Positions 55,701 to 63,353 of a DNA stretch of 64,000 nucleotides are shown here, one piece after another (the stretch's first letter is position 1; every line of letters begins with the position of its first letter). This DNA is from DATIXJ01 sp963714795. GTDB taxonomy: Bacteria > Bacteroidota > Ignavibacteria > UBA10030 > SZUA-254. Position numbers and translations under genes: made by a program. The stretch covers positions 434,001-498,000 of the forward strand of contig CAVQPS010000006.1 in the NCBI GenBank assembly GCA_963714795.1, given 5' to 3'. The notes beneath the pieces are model-generated. The model saw nothing but the letters and a program-made list of their open reading frames with translations. It did no database searches and was not told where the DNA came from.

Positions 55701-56006
55701 AATATCGACGTCGTCCTCAAAAATAACGTAGATGAACGACATACCGAACATCGATTGCGCCCGCACTGATTTTACTTTCGGCAGTCCTTGCAAATTGCTC
55801 ACCAGTGGATATGTGACCTGATCTTCCATGATTTTCGGCGATCGTCCCATCCATTGCGTGAACACGATTACCTGATTGTCGGAAAGATCGGGAATTGCAT
55901 CAACCGGCGTATGGTATACAGACCAAATGCCCCATGCAATCACCAGCGAGTATGTGAGTGAGGATAATAAATTTATTCCGCGCCGAGTATTCAATAATTC
56001 GTTCAA
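52752..56006 (-). CDS. cusA: CusA/CzcA-family heavy-metal RND efflux pump
   Basis: 1084 residues, the length of HME-RND pumps, with twelve predicted membrane helices. The proton relay region GVLVDSSIVLVENAYRN (split: GVLVDSSIVLVENA) and the IRFPIRVRF-like RRRFPIRVRF motif are present, and the docking domain has GGEFMPPLDEGSL-type text here GSEFMPPLDEGSLLF. It uses proton flow to expel cations through the CusB/CusC channel. Met-rich copper relays are suggested by MFGMSF near 86, MLSTGVRTDLG and the MTMGES region (near 800); the C-terminus ends GMHHG. Copper/silver rather than zinc/cobalt is favoured by the CusB neighbour's heavy-metal domain, but not proven. It follows cusB by 19 bp. Confidence 0.95.
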   Translation of the reverse strand: MNELLNTRRGINLLSSLTYSLVIAWGIWSVYHTPVDAIPDLSDNQVIVFTQWMGRSPKIMEDQVTYPLVSNLQGLPKVKSVRAQSMFGMSFIYVIFEDDVDIYWARSRVLEKLNYASSFLPPGVIPTLGPDGTGVGHVFWYTVEGKDYDLGELRAIQDWYIRYQLNSVPGVAEIASVGGFVKQYQIDLDPQKLAALDIHFNAVVDAVRNTNRDVGGKIIESNNIQMYVRGLGYVHSIHDIESIPVGSGKNGVPIYIKNVGTVQLGNDLRLGLLDKNGDGEVVGGIVVMRYGENAKDVIERVKEKIGEIKNGLPKGVEINIAYDRSDLIDRAIDTLKHALLEEAIVVSLIVMLFIFHLRSALRILIELPVSVLMAFILMKQFGITSNIMSLGGLAIAIGVLVDSSIVLVENAYRNIAQAQHNGGMIDYTEISIRSAQQVGRAIFFSLAIIVVSFLPVFLLEGQEGKLFHPLAWTKTFALASSAIISITLVPALMTMLMRGKFRSEEQNPISVFLMKLYKPLLSKALKHRKTILALNVIALLIAIPMMMHIGSEFMPPLDEGSLLFMPVMMPNISITEAKRILQVQDKIISEFPEVQQVLGKVGRAETSTDPAPVSMIETIILLKPKSEWRKGLQVNDIINQLDQKLQIPGVRNGWTQPIINRINMLSTGVRTDLGVKIFGDNIDTLERLAIDAEQILKTIPGAADLYGERVVGGDFLDITVKPEAVARYGINVGDVLNVVETAIGGENISTTVEGRRRFPIRVRFAKDYRDNPDVLKHLLVPVPKINYSPATASPERSNNTMTMGESTTAPSFRQSLTSAPSANFAFIPFGELADIRIVSGPPMINSENSLLRSIVFLNVRGRDMGSFVDDAKSAVTQKLTLPPGYYVSWSGQYENQIRAKNRMQIVLPIVFVIIFIMLYFTFRSALEAALVMISVPFALIGGVYLIFFLGYNFSVAVWIGFIALYGVAVETGVVMVIYLHEALDKKLLQGQVTASDIEQATIEGAVLRLRPKVMTVAANFLGLMPIMLSSGTGSDIMRPIAVPMIGGIITSAIHVLFVTPILFSLMKEFARKRGTLKLSGMHHG

Positions 56007-56025
56007 TCATTTTTTTAATCTCTTT

Positions 56026-57399
56026 TCATCGTGTTTGATCGTGTGATGATTCGTTCGGGCTTTCCAGTTGACTTTCAGAATCGAGCAAATATCCGCCGGA
56101 ACTGACGACGAAATCATTTTCATCGATACCGTTGAGAATCTGAACAAAACCGCCGGATTGCTCACCGGTGACGACGGCACGCGGCTCGAATACATTCCGG
56201 CCTTTTTGAATCCAGACAATTTTTCCATGACCGGTAGATAAAACTGCCGATGACGGGATTACGATTGAGGAAGCTGTTTCGGTTGTAATCGTTACGTCGG
56301 CGTACATGTTTATCTTCAAGGCGTTGTGAGGATTCGGAAATTCCGCACGCACGCTGATTGTTCGTGTCGCGGGATCGACGGTTGGACTGATAAATGTAAT
56401 TCGTCCGGATATTTCTTTGAAAGGATATCCTTCAATGGATGCCGTCATTGTTTGCCCGGCATGGATCAGTTCCGTTTCATTCTGATACACATCGGCTACA
56501 ATCCAGACGGTCGATTCATCCGCTACATCGAATAAATTATCGCCTGCGCCGACATACTGTTGTGGTTCCACATTTTTTTGTATAACGGTGCCGTTGATCG
56601 GAGAATAGATCGTTACAATATGTTGTTCCTGTTTTGTCGAATCGAGCTGATCGATTTGCTCGCGCGAAAATCCCCACTGCAGGAGTTTTTCTTTTGATTG
56701 ATCCAATAACGCACGGGCGCCGCTTGCAATCGATTCCGTTTGGTCCTTCACTTCGTCAAAAGAATTCACCGCGAGTATGTATTCACGTTGGGCAGAAATC
56801 GCGTCCGGGCTATACAGTCCTGCGACCGGATCACCCGTGTGAATCTGCTGACCAACAAACGAAATAAAGAGTTTTTCGATTCTTCCGGGAAAACGAGCGC
56901 TGATATGCCTGATATTTCCTTCCGGATATTCAACATTTCCGACAGCATGGATTGTTACTTGCAATTTCATGCGGGTGGCTTTTGTCGTTGAAACATTTGC
57001 CAGAATTTGTTTAGCCGGAGAAATCAAAACCTTTGCCGGGGAAGATTGATCTATATCCCGTATTCCAACAGCTTCCGTTTTTTGGACAAGCGTCATGCCA
57101 CAAATCGGGCAACTCCCGGGGCCATCTTTTCGGACAGAGGGATGCATCGGACAGGTATAATACGATGTTTCGATTCCTTTTGATAATTGCGGAATTGATG
57201 AATCGGCATACACAGGAATTCGGTCCATTCCCATCGGAGATTTACCGGGATGGTCCGACCGGTCTCCGGCAATCATCGGATCCGTCCAGTACAAGATTGT
57301 CCGTTCCGGTTTTGAAGGAAATATCTTCGGATATGCCAACCAGATAATCGTCCCGACAATTATAATCGCAGTGCATGCATAAATAAATTTCTTGTTCAT
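56026..57399 (-). CDS. cusB: CusB-type RND periplasmic adaptor with heavy-metal binding domain
   Basis: 457 residues. One N-terminal membrane helix (about 4-24) is followed by a YTDPMIAGDRSDHPGKSPMGM-like segment (YWTDPM...SPMGMDRIPVY, typical of CusB), then a heavy-metal binding domain YTCPMHPS...CPICGMTLV (about 81-107) with Cys-His-Cys-Met ligands. The barrel-sandwich, hairpin and beta-barrel domains follow (ISARFPGRIEKLFIS; IYSPINGTVI; VWIVADVYQNE; PTVDPATRTISVR). It bridges CusA and CusC across the periplasm. The start is a clear ATG. The domain order is intact, so the system's only defect is in the upstream CusC gene. Confidence 0.95.
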   Translation of the reverse strand: MNKKFIYACTAIIIVGTIIWLAYPKIFPSKPERTILYWTDPMIAGDRSDHPGKSPMGMDRIPVYADSSIPQLSKGIETSYYTCPMHPSVRKDGPGSCPICGMTLVQKTEAVGIRDIDQSSPAKVLISPAKQILANVSTTKATRMKLQVTIHAVGNVEYPEGNIRHISARFPGRIEKLFISFVGQQIHTGDPVAGLYSPDAISAQREYILAVNSFDEVKDQTESIASGARALLDQSKEKLLQWGFSREQIDQLDSTKQEQHIVTIYSPINGTVIQKNVEPQQYVGAGDNLFDVADESTVWIVADVYQNETELIHAGQTMTASIEGYPFKEISGRITFISPTVDPATRTISVRAEFPNPHNALKINMYADVTITTETASSIVIPSSAVLSTGHGKIVWIQKGRNVFEPRAVVTGEQSGGFVQILNGIDENDFVVSSGGYLLDSESQLESPNESSHDQTR

Positions 57400-57411
57400 A
57401 AATATGTTCTC

Positions 57412-58681
57412 CTATTTCAGATCGGAAATATTTTGTGTTCCGACTTCGAATTCCAATTCGGCAATCGTTTGTTCGAATTGCATGCGGGTCATGAAATATT
57501 CGTTTATTAACGAAACACGGGAACGGTAAGCATCGAGAAGCATCAGAAAATCCGTTCGACCGGTTTGATAGGATACCAAACTCGCCTGTAATGCTTCCTG
57601 TGCCTGGGGAAGTATCGATGAAGCATACGTCCCGAGTTGTTGTTTTGCCGCCGATACTTTGTAAAATAAATTTTTGATATTGCCTGTAACCATATTTCGC
57701 TCCGATGCGTACAGATCCTGCGACTTATGAATGGAGGCGGTTGCTTCTTCCACGCGGGCATTCGATTTTCCCAATGTCCAGGGAGCGAAAGGAAGCGTCA
57801 TACCGACACTCACGCTCCATCCATGGAAACCGGTGAGAGGCGACGTTATGTGTTCCAATCCGAAAGTAAAATCGGGAAGATACTGCTGTGTTGCCAACGA
57901 ATACATCGTTTGGCTTTCATCGATGACCAGCGAATCGTGAACGAGCATAGGCCGGTTTTGCAAGGCTATGGTTATCAACGTGTCGATACCTGAGTTAAAT
58001 ATTACCTCTTCCGGAATAACCGCATAACCGAGAGTATCATTCGGTTGCCGGTTCAGAAGAGATGCGAGCATTGCTTTCGCACTCAATTCTTTTTGACGGA
58101 ATGTAACAATGTCGTTCTCAATCATCGACAGCTCAATTTGTGCCTTGAGGACGTCTTGCTGTGATGATTGAGCATTGCCGTATTTAATTTGTGCGATGGC
58201 AAGGATACTGCTTCATCAATCGTTCATTCTCGTGTTCCAAAATTATTTGTTGCTGAGCAAGCCAGAGTTCATCGTATGCGATTTTCAGATTTCTGATGAC
58301 TGCATTCATTTTTTCCAGATGATCATGATGGGCATGATCCGATTCAAGTTCGGCAATATGACTCTGCAATCCCAGCTTGGACGGGAAAGGGATGGTTTGC
58401 ATCAGGTCCAGACGCGAGTACATCGCTTCATTGAAATGAAAATCCGGCATTGCTTCCTGCATAAATCGTAATTCCGGATCGCTCAAGGCGCTTTCCTGCG
58501 CAACGCGTGATTCCCGGATCGACATGTCCTGAAGAGCAGCCTGAATTTCAGGATTATTGACGAGCGCTTCCGTGATTAGAAATTGCAGGTCGACCACCGC
58601 GGGTTCGGGAATGACTACCGAATCCTGCTGGCCGAACGTGATCATCGGAAAACAGAAAATGAAAATAAATATTTTTTTCAT
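57412..58681 (-). pseudogene. cusC: CusC/TolC-family outer membrane channel gene with a frameshift
   Basis: Two frames together make one outer-membrane efflux protein. The first (58681 down to 58184, 165 residues) has a signal peptide (MKKIFIFIFCFPMITFGQQ) and runs to ERLMKQYP before leaving the frame; the second (58125 down to 57412) continues in another frame, which reads AIAQIKYGNAQSSQQDVLKA immediately after the breakpoint. The SSQQDVLKA text is the typical TolC-family motif expected exactly there. One extra base between about 58201 and 58215 explains the break: removing one T gives LMKQILAIAQIKYG. Read through, the product is about 422 residues, a normal length. It may be a sequencing error, a recent mutation or programmed slippage; there is no slippery run there. 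Otherwise the CusC channel would be lost. Confidence 0.88.
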
Positions 58682-58770
58682 ACATCCTCATTCAGAATGT
58701 TTCTGGAAAAAATGGAACGTGATACAATGGAAAATAACCGTTAAGGCTTACGCTCTAACGAATGAGGATG

Positions 58771-59175
58771 CTACAACAGGAGAGATGAAACGCGGACAGG
58801 AATATCGTTGAGAACAAACGGGGGAGAATGATCTGTAAGAGAAGTGAAGCAAAGATTATGTAATGAAAACACGTTCGGCGATTCCACGATGAACAGAACG
58901 CAAGGAACCGGATTGCAATGAGATTCTTTGGATTGCAGAAATTCATTGGTATTCCGTTCGGCGGCAATCGATCCGGCTTTACAGCATGAAGAGTGCAGTG
59001 CTGAATGAACGGTCGTCAGATGATCGGAATTGTTCTGAAGACAACATGCATGGCTCGCGCCTGCCGAGGACATCATCGGGCAGGCACCAATAAGAACCGG
59101 CACACCGATGCTGAAGAGGCAGAATGAAAGAGCCAGTGTTAATGAGCAAATTTTATGTATGAAAGAATTCTTCAT
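58771..59175 (-). CDS. Cys-rich exported protein at the head of the efflux operon
   Basis: 134 residues; the ATG gives a signal peptide-like start (SLTLALSFCLFSIGVPVLIGA). Ten Cys are present, including ACPMM, HACC, SSCC and HCNPVPC, plus several His and two Met after the signal. I recognise no family. Because it is the first gene of a copper/silver-type efflux operon, and is rich in thiol, His and Met residues, a periplasmic metal-binding or metal-sensing role is inferred. The second half (FVLNDIPVRVSSLLL) is less Cys-rich. A promoter candidate lies 35 bp upstream. The 89 bp to the cusC start hold no gene. Confidence 0.65.
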   Translation of the reverse strand: MKNSFIHKICSLTLALSFCLFSIGVPVLIGACPMMSSAGASHACCLQNNSDHLTTVHSALHSSCCKAGSIAAERNTNEFLQSKESHCNPVPCVLFIVESPNVFSLHNLCFTSLTDHSPPFVLNDIPVRVSSLLL

Positions 59176-59209
59176 TAAAGAGTAAATCTACAATATACAT
59201 GCCATTATT

Positions 59210-59238
59210 AAGATACAAGTTTAATTCACGTTTGTCAA
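59210..59238 (-). promoter_or_regulatory. Promoter candidate of the metal efflux operon
   Basis: Read leftward: TTGACA (59233-59238), 17-bp spacer, TATCTT (59210-59215), 35 bp before the ATG at 59175. The normal 17-bp spacing argues against MerR/CueR-type control, which uses 19-20 bp. Confidence 0.6.
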
Positions 59239-59315
59239 CAGGTGGTGTGTTCTTTTTAATTCCTTAATATTTCATATTGAGAATTTCATCATCATTCTTG
59301 AGAATTTGACTCATC

Positions 59316-60044
59316 TTACCCACGAAACATCTGTAATGAAAACAGATCCCGAATACCGACGGCATCGGTTGAATAAAATGGTTCACCATATTGAACACCG
59401 ATTTTATTGCCGTACGATTTGCACCGCGTTTCGATGAAATCAAAAAAAGTCTTCTGGCTCAGAAGAGTTTGAGGATCAGGTGACTTGGGATCATAGAATT
59501 GTGAACGATGCGATTTTATGGAATCCATGCGAATGTCGAAAACATCGGAGATATCGACGATAAAAGAAGGATTAAATTCATGCCACTGCATATAATGGAA
59601 ACACTGGTGAGGTCGCCATGGCTGTTGTGGTTTTCCGTTGTGATTTGTTTTGATTTTTCTCAGTCCTGCGTAGAACCATGCCTCACGCGACAAATAATGC
59701 CCGTGGACATGATCGGGATGGCGCTCTATTGAATGAGGAATCAAGAGAATTTTCGGACGATATCGCCGAATAGCAATAACCAGTTTCAGGATATTTTTTT
59801 GATTCACCTCGATATTGCCGTCCGGTAGCCGAAGATTGTCACGGATCGTCACTCCCAAAACATTCGCGGCTTTTTTTGCCTCCTGTAAACGGATGGCGGA
59901 ATTTCCTCTTGTTCCTAATTCACCCTGCGTCAGATCGATAATCCCCGCTGAATATCCTGTGCGGATACATTTCGCAACAGTACCGCTGCAAGCAAGTTCA
60001 ATATCGTCGGGATGAGTGCCAATGGCCAATATATCAAGTTCCAT
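59316..60044 (-). CDS. bshB1: Bacillithiol biosynthesis deacetylase (PIG-L/LmbE family)
   Basis: 242 residues from the ATG at 60044, supported by GGAG 6 nt upstream and by the conserved MELDILAIGTHPDDIELACSG start (HPDD at 11-14, zinc ligands). A longer frame upstream adds nothing conserved. Further motifs are LTQGELGTRG, NLRLPDGNI and RHPDHVHGH (zinc/catalytic His). It deacetylates GlcNAc-malate, a step in making the thiol bacillithiol. It is divergent from the histidine kinase gene and upstream of the efflux operon but with a 140-bp gap, so it is probably a separate unit. Bacillithiol buffers copper and oxidants, matching its neighbours. Confidence 0.92.
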   Translation of the reverse strand: MELDILAIGTHPDDIELACSGTVAKCIRTGYSAGIIDLTQGELGTRGNSAIRLQEAKKAANVLGVTIRDNLRLPDGNIEVNQKNILKLVIAIRRYRPKILLIPHSIERHPDHVHGHYLSREAWFYAGLRKIKTNHNGKPQQPWRPHQCFHYMQWHEFNPSFIVDISDVFDIRMDSIKSHRSQFYDPKSPDPQTLLSQKTFFDFIETRCKSYGNKIGVQYGEPFYSTDAVGIRDLFSLQMFRG

Positions 60045-60195
60045 AGATGCTCCAAAAATGATGATCGTGAATATAGCGAACGAAGCCACAAAAGGCAACG
60101 AACGGAAATCGGATGAAAAGCACGATTTGGTTTTGAAATGATTTTTGTCTTTATTTACGCCGTAAAACGCCACATCACAAAATTATTGCATAACG

Positions 60196-61596
60196 ATGAA
60201 GTGGAAGTTTCGTCCGTTCAAAAATGTCAAAGTAGTTTTAGGCGTCGGTTTTGGATTGTTGATTATTCTGATGGCTATCAGCGGCATATCGATTGTCATC
60301 ATTGCTTCCGAAGTTCAAAACGGCACAGCGCTTATTCAAGATAATTACGCGCAAAGTGTGCGCATCATCGGGCATGTCCAGACGGATGTTGTGTACCTCC
60401 GGCTCTTAGTGCGCGACGTCATTTTCTTCGAAGATGCAAAACAACGGGAAACGCTTCGGAGCCAAATCGATTCCGTGATGAATGAAATAGCCGATCAATT
60501 CGATAAAACGCGGCGAATCGTTGTTCAACCGGAAGAGAAACAAAGTTATCAGGCATATATCGGTGCGTTCGATCAATTTGCCGATGCAATTCATAAGGTC
60601 GTGGACACCGTTGAAGCCGGTAAACATGACGAAGCCGTGTCTCTCTACCAGACGGCAATGCTTCAGTCCCGCCAGCGCCTGGATGAGATTTCGAATAGAT
60701 TGGTTCTTGCGAATCTGCATGCCTCTGCGGTGACACGGGATCACATTGATTCTCTTGAAACGGAATTTCTTCAGATCGGTGTGGGAATTGTTGCACTTTC
60801 GATTATTATCAGTGTCCTCATCTACTATTATGTTTCCCGGATGTTCTGGATTTATGTAGAAAATATTAAAGCTGCGGAAGAGCAAAAGGAAAATCTGCTT
60901 CATTTACTTCAAGAACGGCAAAAGAAAATCGAACAACTGGTCGTCAACATGTCGTCGATCGAGGAAGATCAGCGAAAACGGTTTGCACAGGAATTGCACG
61001 ACGCGATCGGGCACGGATTAACCGTTGCAAAATTTCATGTCGACTCTGCAAAGGCTGAACTCGACAGAAATCCCGCGCAAGCACGGGACCATCTGGAAAA
61101 ATCTTTGTCCACCATTCAGGAATCGCTGACCGAAACGAAACGGATTTCCTATGACATGCGGCCCATGTTGCTCGACGATCTAGGCCTGGTCGCCGCGGTG
61201 AAACAGCTTATTACCGATTTCGAACGACGGACAGGCATCAAGGTACAAAAAGATTTTGCCGTATTATCGGGACGGTTAAAATCGATTGTCGAAATCACGA
61301 TATATCGTATTGTTCAAGAGGCATTCAGCAATATTGAAAAACATTCGAATGCGAAGAAAGTCCTTTTTCAAATGCTCGTCCGGGATGAGGGAGTAATGGG
61401 TTTGTCTATCACGGACGACGGAAAAGGGTTTGACGTCGGCGATGTGGTCATGGGTAAAAATTCACGATTGGGTCTGAGAAATATTTTGGAACGCGGAGAA
61501 TTGATCGGTGGAACGGTCCTTATCGAATCGCGCCCCGGGCAGGGGTGTGAAATTAATATTGAAATGCCAATACACACAATGAGAGAGAACGAATGA
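60196..61596 (+). CDS. Sensor histidine kinase, NarL/DegS (HisKA_3) type
   Basis: 466 residues. Two membrane helices (about 16-40 and 196-216) flank a roughly 155-residue helical periplasmic sensor of the four-helix-bundle type, with no obvious ligand site. A coiled linker follows, then HisKA_3 with FAQELHDAIGHGLTVAKFH (phosphoacceptor His near 269) and the HATPase_c domain with FSNIEKHSNAK (N-box), DDGKGFD (G1) and GLRNILERGELIGG. It phosphorylates the LuxR regulator encoded downstream, whose ATG overlaps this stop by 4 bases. Signal unknown. Confidence 0.93.
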   Translation: MKWKFRPFKNVKVVLGVGFGLLIILMAISGISIVIIASEVQNGTALIQDNYAQSVRIIGHVQTDVVYLRLLVRDVIFFEDAKQRETLRSQIDSVMNEIADQFDKTRRIVVQPEEKQSYQAYIGAFDQFADAIHKVVDTVEAGKHDEAVSLYQTAMLQSRQRLDEISNRLVLANLHASAVTRDHIDSLETEFLQIGVGIVALSIIISVLIYYYVSRMFWIYVENIKAAEEQKENLLHLLQERQKKIEQLVVNMSSIEEDQRKRFAQELHDAIGHGLTVAKFHVDSAKAELDRNPAQARDHLEKSLSTIQESLTETKRISYDMRPMLLDDLGLVAAVKQLITDFERRTGIKVQKDFAVLSGRLKSIVEITIYRIVQEAFSNIEKHSNAKKVLFQMLVRDEGVMGLSITDDGKGFDVGDVVMGKNSRLGLRNILERGELIGGTVLIESRPGQGCEINIEMPIHTMRENE

Positions 61597-62240
61597 TTTC
61601 CGTTGTCATTGCAGATGATCATCACGTGGTGCGGGAAGGCATCGCTTTAATATTGCAACAGGAAGGTGATATTAAGGTGATCGGCCAGGCAAGTAACGGG
61701 GAAGAAGCCGTTGCCATGATCATGCAATTGAATCCTGACATTACAATTCTTGATATCAGCATGCCCAAATTGAACGGCATTCAAACTGCTCAAAAATTGA
61801 TTCGCGATGGATTCAAAGGCAAAATCCTCATGCTGACACAATATGATAAAGAAGAATATGTGCGGGAAGCCATTCAAACGGGAGCCAGCGGCTATCTTTT
61901 GAAGGATAGCATTAAAGATGACGTTATTGCAGCAATAAGAAAAATTATGTCGGGAGAAACATTTTTTAGTCCATCTATTTCAAAACTACTCGTCGACGAG
62001 TATTTTCAGCAACTCAAGAGAAAAACAAGTTCAAAATCCATTCCTGACCTGACCCCCCGTGAAACCGAAGTTCTTCAGCTCATTGCAGAAGGTTATTCCA
62101 CGAAGCAAATAGCAGACAAGCTTTATTTGAGTGCCAGAACCGTCGATTTCCACAGAGCCAATATCAGCCAGAAGCTTGGTGTCCATGATATTGCCGGTTT
62201 GACAAAATATGCAATTCGACACGGATTAGTAAAGATTTAA
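61593..62240 (+). CDS. LuxR-type response regulator
   Basis: 215 residues. The receiver has ADDHHVVREG, TILDISMPKLNG with phosphoacceptor Asp near 53, MLTQYD and GYLLKDS. The C-terminal LuxR helix-turn-helix is LTPRETEVLQLIAEGYSTKQ-type (LTPRETEVLQLIAEG, KQIADKLYLSARTVDFHRAN split; near 150-200). It is coupled to the kinase. The next genes on the strand encode the two pilin-like proteins, 158 bp away, which may be targets, but this is only adjacency. Confidence 0.94.
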   Translation: MISVVIADDHHVVREGIALILQQEGDIKVIGQASNGEEAVAMIMQLNPDITILDISMPKLNGIQTAQKLIRDGFKGKILMLTQYDKEEYVREAIQTGASGYLLKDSIKDDVIAAIRKIMSGETFFSPSISKLLVDEYFQQLKRKTSSKSIPDLTPRETEVLQLIAEGYSTKQIADKLYLSARTVDFHRANISQKLGVHDIAGLTKYAIRHGLVKI

Positions 62241-62346
62241 CGCCTTTTCTGTTTTCTATCCCCGTAGTACTACCTGTTTCTGCTTGAAATTGCAAAAAAA
62301 AATCCAGCAATTTTCCTGATTGAATTCCCATTGTTGTTGTTGTAAC

Positions 62347-62375
62347 TTGAACATGTAATTTATACGATATAAATT
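62347..62375 (+). promoter_or_regulatory. Candidate promoter of the pilin-like genes
   Basis: TTGAAC (62347-62352), 17-bp spacer, TAAATT (62370-62375), 24 bp before the first ATG. The segment is AT-rich, so alternatives exist. Confidence 0.35.
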
Positions 62376-62398
62376 TTTCTCATTAACGGAAAAATAAA

Positions 62399-62779
62399 AT
62401 GGGTCAACAGCAAATACTTCTTATCATTGCGGGTGTGATTGTCGTGGGGATTGCCATCGCTGTTGGAATTCAACAATTCGGTTCAAATAGTGCAGCGTCA
62501 AACAAAGACGGTATAACATCATCGCTTACTTCACTTTCTGCCGATGCATATCAATATAAATTACGACCATCGACGCTAGGTGGAGGAAATAATTCGTATG
62601 TGGGATTTACCATACCGACGAAATTAATTTCCGATGATAATGGAACTTATGCAATTAGCGGATCACCGTCGGCGACAGCGCTTCAAATTGTCGGTACATC
62701 AGCTGTAAATTCTGCATGGGTTGCGACAATAGCTCTCGACTCGACAGGGTTATCTAATGTTACCTACACCGGATGGTAA
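62399..62779 (+). CDS. Pilin-like small membrane-anchored protein, first of a tandem pair
   Basis: 126 residues. It begins MGQQQILLIIAGVIVVGIAI, a short start followed by a 20-residue hydrophobic helix, as in type IV pilin-like proteins but without the usual basic leader and Glu5. A mixed helix then beta-rich domain follows (NKDGITSSL, AYQYKLRPSTLGGGNNSY, GFTIPTKL) and ends VTYTGW. The helix plus short C-terminal domain suggests a filament subunit or membrane-anchored surface protein. Only weak ribosome-site bases precede the ATG. It is strongly similar over its whole length to the next gene. I do not recognise a named family. Confidence 0.8.
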   Translation: MGQQQILLIIAGVIVVGIAIAVGIQQFGSNSAASNKDGITSSLTSLSADAYQYKLRPSTLGGGNNSYVGFTIPTKLISDDNGTYAISGSPSATALQIVGTSAVNSAWVATIALDSTGLSNVTYTGW

Positions 62780-62856
62780 TTGAGATTGAAGTTAAAGCAA
62801 AAAAGCAAATTAAGTTAAAACTAAATCACATTTTCTAACAATTAAGGGGACATTTT

Positions 62857-63234
62857 ATGGGTCAGCAACAACTTTTACTCATCATTCTTGGCGTCATCGT
62901 CGTCGGTATAGCAATTGCGGTCGGTATTTCGCAGTTCAGTGCACACAGCACACAAGCCAATAAAGACGGTGTTACATCAAGCTTAGTCAATATTTCAGCG
63001 AACGCCTATCAGTTCAGAATTCGCCCGACAACCATGGGCGGCGGCGGCGGACAATATACCGGATATACGATTCCGTCACGTATGGCAACTGACAATAATG
63101 GTGCATACACTGTTAGCAGCGTAAGTGCCACGAGTGCAGTGCTCAAAGGAACCTCTTCAATGAACAGTTCGTACGTCGCAACATGTACGTCCGATTCGTT
63201 GGGTAATACGACGTTGGTTTATACAGGCTGGTAA
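62857..63234 (+). CDS. Pilin-like small membrane-anchored protein, second of a tandem pair
   Basis: 125 residues, a clear paralogue of the preceding protein: same start (MGQQQLLLIILGVIVVGIAI), same NKDGVTSSL, same AYQFRIRPTTMGGGGGQY, GYTIPSRM and terminal YTGW. Most differences are in the middle of the C-terminal domain. It is preceded by AAGGGGAC, a better ribosome site than its neighbour's, and followed by a strong terminator. High expression is plausible. The pair arose by tandem duplication. Confidence 0.82.
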   Translation: MGQQQLLLIILGVIVVGIAIAVGISQFSAHSTQANKDGVTSSLVNISANAYQFRIRPTTMGGGGGQYTGYTIPSRMATDNNGAYTVSSVSATSAVLKGTSSMNSSYVATCTSDSLGNTTLVYTGW

Positions 63235-63255
63235 AATACCCCTGTACATTCAGTC

Positions 63256-63293
63256 AAGCCGCAGTAGATTACTACTGCGGCTTTTTTATTTTT
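63256..63293 (+). terminator. Strong intrinsic terminator after the pilin-like pair
   Basis: A perfect 12-bp stem (AAGCCGCAGTAG at 63256-63267 with CTACTGCGGCTT at 63272-63283), ATTA loop and a TTTTATTTTT tail. Confidence 0.93.
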
Positions 63294-63353
63294 GGTCCTC
63301 CCGCAATGATTTACCGGAGTTGCTTCCGTGATAAGAATTGAATATATTTTTTT

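Noticed and set aside
60045..60173. An N-terminal extension of BshB1 by 43 residues
   Set aside because: It is not conserved in sequence style and a GGAG site with an ATG at the family start (MELDILAIG) is available.
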